Shown here: in pieces, positions 6,746 through 11,736 of the stretch | Numbering within the stretch: position 1 is the first letter of the stretch | Layout: each line of letters opens with the position of its first letter | NCBI GenBank assembly: GCA_036258195.1 | Contig: DATAED010000425.1 | Location: 1-11,736, forward strand | Source: JAKAIY01 sp036258195 | Lineage (GTDB): Bacteria > Chloroflexota > Ktedonobacteria > Ktedonobacterales > JADMIN01 | Length of the DNA stretch: 11,736 nt | Direction of reading: 5' to 3' | The notes under the pieces: generated by a model | Told to the model about the DNA's origin: nothing | Seen by the model: the letters and a program-made list of their open reading frames with translations, nothing else | Database searches by the model: none | Translations under genes and position numbers: made by a program

Positions 6746-6804
6746 GGCTCGCCACGCCAATATCGTTCGAGAGCTCTCGCGCAGGGCGAAGTCACTGGCG
6801 AGCC
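6746..6804. repeat. Nested palindrome in the divergent control region
   Basis: GGCTCGCCA (6746-6754) and TGGCGAGCC (6796-6804) are perfect 9-bp inverted arms. Almost concentric within the loop lies a perfect 12-bp palindrome CGAGAGCTCTCG (6768-6779), and CGCC (6755-6758) can also pair with GGCG (6785-6788). It lies between the dehydrogenase start (6703) and the transporter promoter (6838). It could be an operator, a cruciform, or a structured 5' leader of the dehydrogenase mRNA. I cannot choose among these from sequence. I saw no convincing minus-strand promoter for the dehydrogenase gene. Confidence 0.5.
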
Positions 6805-6837
6805 CTACGCGAAATTGACGAGAGATTGCTGGCCCCT

Positions 6838-6865
6838 TTCACATGTCACATTGTTACGTTATACT
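6838..6865 (+). promoter_or_regulatory. Sigma70-type promoter of the transporter operon
   Basis: -35 TTCACA (6838-6843; 5 of 6), a 16-bp spacer, and -10 TATACT (6860-6865; 5 of 6). It sits in a locally A/T-richer patch within GC-rich DNA. Transcription would begin near 6872, leaving about 210 nt of untranslated leader before the binding-protein ATG. The spacer contains ATGTCACA (6843-6850), also present in the hydratase upstream region. Confidence 0.6.
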
Positions 6866-6871
6866 GGTTTC

Positions 6872-7082
6872 ATCGCCATACACAAGCTGGGGGCTGTTCC
6901 AACTATCCAGACATCCCATTATCCAAAGGCCGAGCCCCAGCGATGGCGCGACGCTGGCAATCGCTTGCAGTTCACCTACCCAAGCTGAAAGCGTATTGGC
7001 TGGCGTCTCAGGCCCCTGTGGCTCCGACGAAGGAGCCATACCTCGTACATCATCGTACCGAGCCTGAAAGAAAGGGTAGCCC
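6872..7082 (+). other. Long structured 5' leader of the binding-protein mRNA
   Basis: About 210 nt lie between the predicted start and the ATG, with no credible gene. GCTGGGG (6886-6892) can pair with CCCCAGC (6935-6941), extended by CT/AG past a bulged G. Nearer the gene, TGGCTCC (7019-7025) pairs perfectly with GGAGCCA (7032-7038) around a 6-nt loop. CTCGTAC (7042-7048) pairs with GTAC-CGAG (7055-7062) with one bulge. The outer strands TCAGG (7008-7012) and CCTGA (7063-7067) can close these two hairpins into a three-way junction. The ribosome binding site AAAGGG (7071-7076) follows directly, 6 nt before the ATG. This could be a cis-regulatory RNA; it matches no riboswitch class I recognise. 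Confidence 0.35.
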
Positions 7083-8384
7083 ATGACACATGGTGTCCCT
7101 CACCCCACCCAGCCAGCGCAACCGCGAAGATCGCGACGCATCTCGCGTGCGCTGCGCGCTGTTCCCGCGCTGACGATCATCCCACTGCTGGCCATGCTGC
7201 TGGCCGCCTGCGGTGGCACGGCGAGCAGTGGCAGCAATGTCCTCACCTTCGGCGCGCCAGTCTCGCTGACCGGCTCGACCTCACACGAAGGTCAGGACAC
7301 CCTGAACGGCTATCAATTGTGGGCGAAAACCGTCAACGACAAGGGCGGCATCAAGGTCGGCGACAAGACCTACACCGTCAAGATCAAGTACTACGATGAC
7401 GGCAGCAGTCCGACCAAGAGCGCCCAGCTCACCACGCAGTTGATCACCGCGGACAAGGTCAACTTCCTGCTCGGCCCGTACGGCACCTCCTCGACCTTGC
7501 AGGACGAAACCATCGCCCAGCAGTATCAGCTCCCGATGGTCGAGGGCAATGGCGCTTCGACCGCGATCTTCTCGCAGGGCAACAAGTACATCTTCGGTGT
7601 GCTGAGTCCGGCGCCGAAGTATGCCGCGATCATGATCGAGGCCGCGCAATCGGCGCCGAATCCGCCGCAGACCATCGCTATTATCTCGGCGAACGATAGC
7701 TTCTCGAAGGGCGTCGCCGTGGCGGCCAAAGACTACGCGACTGCGCACGGCATGACCGTGACGTACTATCAGGAGTATCCGGCGGGCGCGACCGACCTGA
7801 CCAATGTCCTGACGGCGCTCAAGACGTCGAACAATGGTGGGCCGCCAGACATGATCCTGGGTTCGGGCCACGAGGGTGAGGCCATCGTGACCATGAAGGA
7901 GGCCAAGCAGCTCGGCATCAACCCCAAGCTGTTCGCCTTCACCGTCGGGCCAGCCCTGCCCGACTTCGCCACCACGCTCAGTGGTGACGCCAACTACGTA
8001 CTGGGCAGCTCGCAGTGGACGCCACAGGTCAAATACCAGGGCACGGACATCTTTGGCACGGCGCCCAACTTCGAGCAGATGTACAAAACCGCGTACAACC
8101 AGGAGCCATCGTATCAGGCAGCCGAGAGCGCGGCCTGCGGCGCCGCCTTCCAGGCGGCCATCGAGAAGGCTGGCTCCATCGATCCGGGCAAGGTCCGCGA
8201 TGCTCTGACTCAGCTCGACATCATGACCTTCTACGGTCAGATCAAGTTCGATTCAACCGGCTCGAACACCTACAAGCCCATGGTGACCATCCAGATTCAG
8301 AATGGTCAGGCGGTGACGGTCTACCCGTCGAACATCGCGAATGCGACGTTGCAGTATCCCACCCCGCCATTCGGCAGCCGCTAG
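7083..8384 (+). CDS. Branched-chain amino acid/amide-type (HAAT) ABC transporter substrate-binding lipoprotein
   Basis: 433-residue type I binding protein of the LivJ/LivK kind, the extracellular receptor that delivers the solute to the LivHM channel. A basic N-terminus (PRRSRRISRALR) is followed by a hydrophobic stretch and the lipobox LAAC, with lipidated Cys43, then a Gly/Ser-rich tether. The mature part starts with LTFGAPVSLTGSTSHEG (about 54-70), the usual first-strand ligand region, and contains GGIKVGDKTYTVKIKYYDDG, LLGPYGTSSTLQ and the hinge-side TIAIISANDSFSKG. The family covers branched-chain amino acids, amides, short carboxylates and aromatic acids, so the ligand is uncertain. Proximity to CoA-transferase and dehydrogenase genes favours a carboxylate (inference). 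It is the first gene of the operon, with AAAGGG 6 nt before the ATG. A strong hairpin 23 nt past its stop may raise its mRNA level relative to the permeases. Confidence 0.93.
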   Translation: MTHGVPHPTQPAQPRRSRRISRALRAVPALTIIPLLAMLLAACGGTASSGSNVLTFGAPVSLTGSTSHEGQDTLNGYQLWAKTVNDKGGIKVGDKTYTVKIKYYDDGSSPTKSAQLTTQLITADKVNFLLGPYGTSSTLQDETIAQQYQLPMVEGNGASTAIFSQGNKYIFGVLSPAPKYAAIMIEAAQSAPNPPQTIAIISANDSFSKGVAVAAKDYATAHGMTVTYYQEYPAGATDLTNVLTALKTSNNGGPPDMILGSGHEGEAIVTMKEAKQLGINPKLFAFTVGPALPDFATTLSGDANYVLGSSQWTPQVKYQGTDIFGTAPNFEQMYKTAYNQEPSYQAAESAACGAAFQAAIEKAGSIDPGKVRDALTQLDIMTFYGQIKFDSTGSNTYKPMVTIQIQNGQAVTVYPSNIANATLQYPTPPFGSR

Positions 8385-8406
8385 TTTTAATTAGCTCCTG
8401 CTCGCT

Positions 8407-8433
8407 CCTATTGCCAGTGAATCTGGCAATAGG
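8407..8433 (+). terminator. Strong hairpin after the binding-protein gene (mRNA-stabilising or partial terminator)
   Basis: CCTATTGCCAG (8407-8417) pairs perfectly with CTGGCAATAGG (8423-8433): 11 bp around the 5-nt loop TGAAT, starting 23 nt after the stop at 8384. No T-run follows. Its position between a binding-protein gene and its permease genes matches the known pattern of hairpins that protect the upstream message or limit read-through, giving more receptor than channel. Confidence 0.6.
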
Positions 8434-8451
8434 CAGGCCCTGGTCGGAGTC

Positions 8452-8485
8452 CGGGCCGCAGCGCGATACGCTCCGCTGCGACCCG
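8452..8485 (+). repeat. Second hairpin in the binding-protein/livH spacer
   Basis: CGGG-C-CGCAGCG (8452-8463) pairs with CGCTGCG-A-CCCG (8474-8485): 11 bp with one C-A mismatch and a 10-nt loop. It lies 18 nt after the first hairpin. A small third stem CGGAC/GTCCG (8542-8554) precedes the livH ribosome binding site. The 195-bp spacer (8385-8579) thus holds several stems and no gene I can support. Confidence 0.5.
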
Positions 8486-8579
8486 AACGCCCGCCAAGGC
8501 GCCGTAGAGAACCGCACATATCCCCTCACCCGCACCCCACACGGACGATGTCCGCACTAGATGAAGGGAGTTCCTGAGA

Positions 8580-9452
8580 ATGGATTACGGCCAGATCATC
8601 GTGAACTGGCTGCTGCTCGGCGGGTTCTATGCGGCAGTCGCCGTGGGCTTCTCGCTCATCTGGGGCATCATGAATATCGTCAACCTGGCGCAAGGCGCGC
8701 TGATCATCGTCGGCGCCTACGTCGCATACGTGGCATTCACGAAGTTCCATATCGACCCGTTCATCGGCATCATCGTCTCGATGGCCGTGCTCTTCATCAT
8801 CGGCTGGGTCATCCAGTATGTCGCCATCAACCGCGTCATCCGGGCGCCGTTTCTGGTGACCTTCATGCTGACCTTTGGCCTCGACTTGCTGATCATCGAC
8901 CTCGTCCAGCTCTTCTTCACGACTGACCTGCGCAGCATCAACACGAGCTACGGGGGCGCGGGCCTCCAGCTCGGCCCGACGCGCATTCCGTATGACCGCG
9001 TCGGCATCCTGCTCGTCGCGGTTCTGCTGACGTGGGGGCTGAACGAGTTCCTGAGCCGCACGCGCACCGGCAACGCCATCCTGGCGACCGGCATGGATCG
9101 CGACGCGGCCCGTCTGATGGGCGTCAATATCGCGCGCATCTACGCGCTGACCTTCGCCATCGGCGCGGCGCTGGCAGGCGCGGCAGGCGCGATGCTGGCG
9201 CAGGTCTACCCCTTTGCGCCAAGCGACGCTAACACCTATACCCTCGACGCCTTCGTCATCGTCGTGCTGGGCGGGCTGGGTACTCCCTGGGCAGCGCTGG
9301 CGGGCGGCATGCTGTTTGCGCTGGCCGAGACCGTGCTGCCACTGATACCTGGTGTCGGCCCCGGCTACGAAAATGTGATCGCGTTTGGCGTGCTGGTGCT
9401 GGTGCTGATCGTACGCCCCACCGGGCTGCTCGGCAAAGCGTTCTACGCCTAG
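8580..9452 (+). CDS. livH: HAAT ABC transporter permease LivH
   Basis: 290-residue integral membrane protein with about eight hydrophobic segments, one of the two channel subunits. Family landmarks are GFSLIWGIMNIVNLAQGAL (23-41), the first transmembrane region of LivH proteins, and the cytoplasmic ATPase-contact (EAA-type) loop GNAILATGMDRDAARLMGVN (164-183), followed by ARIYALTFAIGAALAGAAGA. GGLGTPWAALAGG (231-243) is the second conserved turn, and VRPTGLLGK near the C-terminus is typical. The start is set by GGGAG (8566-8570) 9 nt before the ATG. It should pair with LivM and couple to LivG and LivF. Third-position G/C bias is very strong, as in the rest of the operon. Confidence 0.94.
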   Translation: MDYGQIIVNWLLLGGFYAAVAVGFSLIWGIMNIVNLAQGALIIVGAYVAYVAFTKFHIDPFIGIIVSMAVLFIIGWVIQYVAINRVIRAPFLVTFMLTFGLDLLIIDLVQLFFTTDLRSINTSYGGAGLQLGPTRIPYDRVGILLVAVLLTWGLNEFLSRTRTGNAILATGMDRDAARLMGVNIARIYALTFAIGAALAGAAGAMLAQVYPFAPSDANTYTLDAFVIVVLGGLGTPWAALAGGMLFALAETVLPLIPGVGPGYENVIAFGVLVLVLIVRPTGLLGKAFYA

Positions 9453-9464
9453 GAGGAGGTCGTC

Positions 9465-10541
9465 ATGGCGATTACACCAGAAGCGAATGCGACCTCACCG
9501 GGCAGTAAGCCATCGCTGCCGAAGGAGTCGCGCGCCAGCCGCATGTGGCTCTGGAACACCATCATCGGCCTGGTTCTGCTGGCCATCATCTCCATCATCC
9601 CACTGTTCAATGATCCGGCGATGCTGCACACCTGGACGCTGATCGTGATGTTCTGTGTGCTGGCGCAGGGCTGGAATTTCATCGGCGGGTTTGTGGGCTA
9701 TGCCGCGTTCGGAAACGTCGTCTTCTTCGGGCTTGGCTCCTACGCGGTCGGCATTATGCTGAATAGCGGCAAGCCGTTCTGGCTGGGCTTGCTGGTGGCG
9801 CTGGTCATCGCGGTTCTGTTCGCTTTCCTGGTGGGGCTGCCCATCCTGCGGCTGCGCGGCCACTACTTCGCCATCGCCACGCTGGGTGTGGCGGTGGCGG
9901 TGGGCGAGCTGGTCGCCGCCCGCGACATCGGCGGCAGCGGAGGGCTGCTCTCGGTACATCCACCAACGCTGGCGGAGTTGCCACTGTTCTTCTACGGCTT
10001 TGTGGGGCTGTCCGCCATCACCCTGGTCGGCACCGCCGTCCTCTCGCGCAGCAAGTTTGGCTACGCGCTGGTGGCCATCCGCGAGAACGAGCAGGCGGCG
10101 GAAGCGATGGGCATCGCCTCGTACTGGTACAAGGTCGCCGCCTTCATGCTGAGCGCCGCGCCGACCGCCATCGCAGGCGGGCTCTACGCCTACTGGGCGA
10201 CGGGGTTCGATCCCACCACCGTGTTCGATGTGAGCTATTCGGTGGAGATGGTGCTGCTGGCCTTCCTGGGCGGCGCGGGTACCATTCTGGGGCCGCTGCT
10301 CGGCGGCATCGCCTTTGAGTATATGTCGTACCAGTTCTCGGTGAGCGGGTTCACGCTCCACAACTCGCTGCTGGGCCTGTCCATCATCATCGTAACGATC
10401 TTCCTCCCGCAGGGCTTCATCCGGCTGGTACAAGAAGTCATGCGCCCGACCAGTCTGGCGGGGGCTGACGACTCGTACTGGCTGCGCATCAGAGAGGGGT
10501 TGCGACGTGTCCAGCGATTCATCGCGTCCAATGGCGTCTGA
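9465..10541 (+). CDS. livM: HAAT ABC transporter permease LivM
   Basis: 358-residue second channel subunit, with about eight to ten membrane segments. A hydrophilic N-terminal stretch (1-27) precedes the first helix. Landmarks are GWNFIGGFVGYAAFGNVVFF (69-88), GLPILRLRGHYFAIATLG (124-141), typical of LivM, and the ATPase-contact loop GYALVAIRENEQAAEAMGI (199-217) followed by YKVAAFMLSA. FLGGAGTILGPLLGG (267-281) is the conserved later turn. The start lies 12 bp after the livH stop, and the very strong Shine-Dalgarno AGGAGGAGGT (9451-9460) overlaps that stop, so translation is likely coupled. The C-terminal tail (about 325-358) is charged and its coding sequence overlaps livG by 35 bp. Confidence 0.94.
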   Translation: MAITPEANATSPGSKPSLPKESRASRMWLWNTIIGLVLLAIISIIPLFNDPAMLHTWTLIVMFCVLAQGWNFIGGFVGYAAFGNVVFFGLGSYAVGIMLNSGKPFWLGLLVALVIAVLFAFLVGLPILRLRGHYFAIATLGVAVAVGELVAARDIGGSGGLLSVHPPTLAELPLFFYGFVGLSAITLVGTAVLSRSKFGYALVAIRENEQAAEAMGIASYWYKVAAFMLSAAPTAIAGGLYAYWATGFDPTTVFDVSYSVEMVLLAFLGGAGTILGPLLGGIAFEYMSYQFSVSGFTLHNSLLGLSIIIVTIFLPQGFIRLVQEVMRPTSLAGADDSYWLRIREGLRRVQRFIASNGV

Positions 10542-11370
10542 CGCCGGCCCGGCGCCGACGGGCGCTGGCTCGGCCAATGGCTCGGCGCTGCTGGAGATCA
10601 TCGGCGCGACCAAGCGGTTTGGCGGCCTGCCAGCGGTGGACAATCTGACCTGCTCGGTGCGCCAGGGCGAGACGCTGGGCATCATCGGCCCCAACGGCGC
10701 TGGCAAGTCCACGCTGATCGGCCTGATCGGCGGCTCGCTCGCGCCGACCGCCGGCGTCATCAGGTTCGATGGGCAGGACATCAGCCGCCTGGCGCCGCAC
10801 CAGCGTGCCCGCATCGGCATCGCGCGCACCTTCCAGGTCGCACAGCCATTCGCCGGGCTGAATGTGCGCGAGAACGTCATCATCGGCGCGCTCTTCGGGC
10901 GGCGCAACCTCTCGCGCGCCGAGGCGGCCCGTGTCGCGGACGACGTGCTGGAGCGCGTAGGAATGGAGAACAAGGCCTACCTGATCGGTGGCCAGCTCAC
11001 CGTAGCCGACCGCAAGCGGCTGGAGGTAGCGCGTGCGCTGGCGACCGCGCCGCGCCTGCTGCTGCTGGACGAGGTGATGTCGGGGCTGAACGGCAGCGAG
11101 GTGATGCAGGCGGTCGAGCTGATCCGCCGCATCAACAGCTCCGGCGTGACGGTGCTGGTGGTCGAGCACATCCTGCGCGCCATCAAAGGCGTCTCAGATC
11201 GCGTGCTGGTGATCCATCACGGCGCGAAGATCGCCGAGGACCTCCCTGACAACGTGCTGAGCGACCCGCGCGTGATCGAAGCCTATCTGGGCCAGCGCTA
11301 CGCGCAGCAACAGCAGCAGGCGGGCGCTGGCCAGGCGCCTGAGGAAGAATGGAAAGGCGGGCTCGCATGA
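10507..11370 (+). CDS. livG: HAAT ABC transporter ATP-binding protein LivG
   Basis: 287-residue cytoplasmic ATPase. Walker A is GPNGAGKST (61-69), Q-loop Gln110 (ARTFQ), Walker B LLLLDE (184-189) and the switch His221 (VVEH). The insertion after the Q-loop (NVIIGALFGRRNLSRAEAAR) is typical of LivG. The ABC signature, normally LSYGQ or LPYGQ, reads LTVAD (164-168) before RKRLEVARALA, so the usual Ser and Gly-Gln are lost; I recall such variants in some LivG-like proteins. Residues 1-28 form a Ser/Ala/Gly-rich extension, and the C-terminus has a run of five Gln and an acidic tail. I chose GTG 10507, since GAGGGG lies 7 nt before it, while ATG 10531 has no ribosome binding site; the first eight residues depend on this. 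Its stop overlaps the livF start (ATGA). Confidence 0.92.
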   Translation: MSSDSSRPMASDAGPAPTGAGSANGSALLEIIGATKRFGGLPAVDNLTCSVRQGETLGIIGPNGAGKSTLIGLIGGSLAPTAGVIRFDGQDISRLAPHQRARIGIARTFQVAQPFAGLNVRENVIIGALFGRRNLSRAEAARVADDVLERVGMENKAYLIGGQLTVADRKRLEVARALATAPRLLLLDEVMSGLNGSEVMQAVELIRRINSSGVTVLVVEHILRAIKGVSDRVLVIHHGAKIAEDLPDNVLSDPRVIEAYLGQRYAQQQQQAGAGQAPEEEWKGGLA

Positions 11371-11736
11371 GCGGCGTATCCGATACCGGCCTCACGAGCT
11401 CGCAGGCGACGCCAGGCGCGCAGTCTGACGCCGGAGCGACTGGCGGGCCGCTGCTGGCGGCGGCAGGCCTGAACTCCGGCTACGGCGATACACAGGTGCT
11501 CTGGGACATCTCGCTGGAGGTCTTGCGCCACGAGGTGGTCGCCATCGTCGGCGCCAATGGCGCGGGCAAATCGACCTTGCTGGCGGCGCTCTCCGGCCTG
11601 ATCCCTGCCTGGAGCGGCAGCGTCACGCTGAATGGCAAGTCCATCACCAACAAGCGCCCGGAGCGCATCGTGGCGGCGGGCCTCTCGCATGTGCCGCAGG
11701 GCCGCCGCCTCTTCGCGGCGCTGAGTGTAGAGGAGA
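11367..11736 (+). CDS. livF: HAAT ABC transporter ATP-binding protein LivF, 3' end missing
   Basis: The N-terminal 123 codons of the second ATPase; the frame is still open at the right edge. After a Ser/Thr/Gly/Ala-rich extension (1-28) comes the LivF-type start LLAAAGLNSGYGDTQVLWDI (29-48). Walker A is GANGAGKST (62-70), and SHVPQGRRLFAALSVEE (107-123) is the Q-loop region, in which PQGRRLF is diagnostic of LivF. Full-length relatives are about 235 residues without the extension, so about half is missing. The ATG overlaps the livG stop by four bases (ATGA), indicating coupled translation. With LivG it should form the ATPase pair that drives LivHM. Confidence 0.93.
   Translation, partial: MSGVSDTGLTSSQATPGAQSDAGATGGPLLAAAGLNSGYGDTQVLWDISLEVLRHEVVAIVGANGAGKSTLLAALSGLIPAWSGSVTLNGKSITNKRPERIVAAGLSHVPQGRRLFAALSVEE

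Noticed and set aside
6704..6760. Longer N-terminus for the acyl-CoA dehydrogenase (start at 6760)
   Set aside because: The extra 19 residues are outside the family's conserved length, and the ribosome binding site GAGGAG sits correctly for the ATG at 6703.
5531..6988. 485-codon open frame on + across the dehydrogenase gene, and a 339-codon frame (4569-5588) across the CoA-transferase gene
   Set aside because: Both are antisense to genes with clear family motifs, have no ribosome binding site or recognisable domain, and are rich in Arg, Gln, His and Asp as expected for shadows of GC-rich genes.
6826..7086. Short frames in the leader before the binding-protein gene
   Set aside because: They begin upstream of or at the predicted promoter, lack ribosome binding sites and show no family resemblance. 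The region reads better as control DNA and leader RNA.
8561..8926. Out-of-frame + strand frame starting just before livH
   Set aside because: Overlaps livH in another frame, gives an Arg/His-rich product, and the only ribosome binding site there serves the livH ATG at 8580.
9495..10973. 492-codon open frame on - across livM and livG
   Set aside because: Antisense shadow of two well-supported transporter genes. The product is Gln/Glu/Arg/His-rich with no domain I recognise.
1..11736. CRISPR arrays, insertion sequences, tRNA or rRNA genes
   Set aside because: I looked for regular repeats, transposase motifs and tRNA-like cloverleaf or CCA ends and saw none.

Overview
The window is GC-rich bacterial DNA carrying a catabolic and transport neighbourhood. 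Its parts are a MaoC-type hydratase, a family III CoA-transferase translationally coupled to an acyl-CoA dehydrogenase, and a branched-chain-amino-acid-type (HAAT) ABC transporter whose last gene runs off the right edge. Between the hydratase and the CoA-transferase sits a two-gene unit: a TetR-family repressor and a PEP-synthase/rifampin-phosphotransferase-like enzyme. The lipobox signal peptide, the strong G/C third-position bias and the gene mix would fit a Chloroflexota or actinobacteria-like soil or thermal organism. No marker gene here settles the taxonomy, so that is only a guess.

Layout. Positions 3-605 (+) hold the 3' part of an unrecognised membrane-anchored protein that overlaps the hydratase gene tail to tail. 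Positions 459-956 (-) are the MaoC-like hydratase. Positions 957-1132 are a divergent control region with a good sigma70-type promoter and two equally spaced inverted repeats read as operators of the TetR gene (1133-1834, +), followed by the 804-residue phosphotransferase-like gene (1895-4309, +). A small convergent pocket with a hairpin (4310-4361) separates it from the minus-strand pair: acyl-CoA dehydrogenase (5546-6703) then CoA-transferase (4362-5546), which share one base at TGATG. Positions 6704-7082 are a divergent control region with a nested palindrome, a clear promoter (6838-6865) and a roughly 210-nt leader able to form several hairpins. The transporter operon follows on +: lipoprotein binding protein (7083-8384), a structured 195-bp spacer, livH (8580-9452), livM (9465-10541), livG (10507-11370) and the 5' part of livF (11367 to the edge).

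How the genes may work together (inference). The ABC transporter imports a small carboxylate or amino-acid-like solute. The CoA-transferase activates an acid to its CoA thioester, the flavin dehydrogenase introduces an alpha,beta double bond, and the MaoC protein hydrates it. The combination recalls C5-dicarboxylate (itaconate/mesaconate-type) clusters, but the CitE-like lyase that would complete such a route is not in the window. The tetR/phosphotransferase unit uses visibly more A/T-ending codons than its neighbours and looks like an independent, self-regulated cassette set into the cluster.

I found no RNA genes, CRISPR array, insertion sequence or attachment site. The least explained signals are the twin operators at the tetR promoter, the concentric palindrome and structured leader ahead of the binding-protein gene, the two strong hairpins between the binding-protein gene and livH, and an acyl-CoA dehydrogenase whose usual catalytic glutamate is missing with a candidate replacement on another helix.
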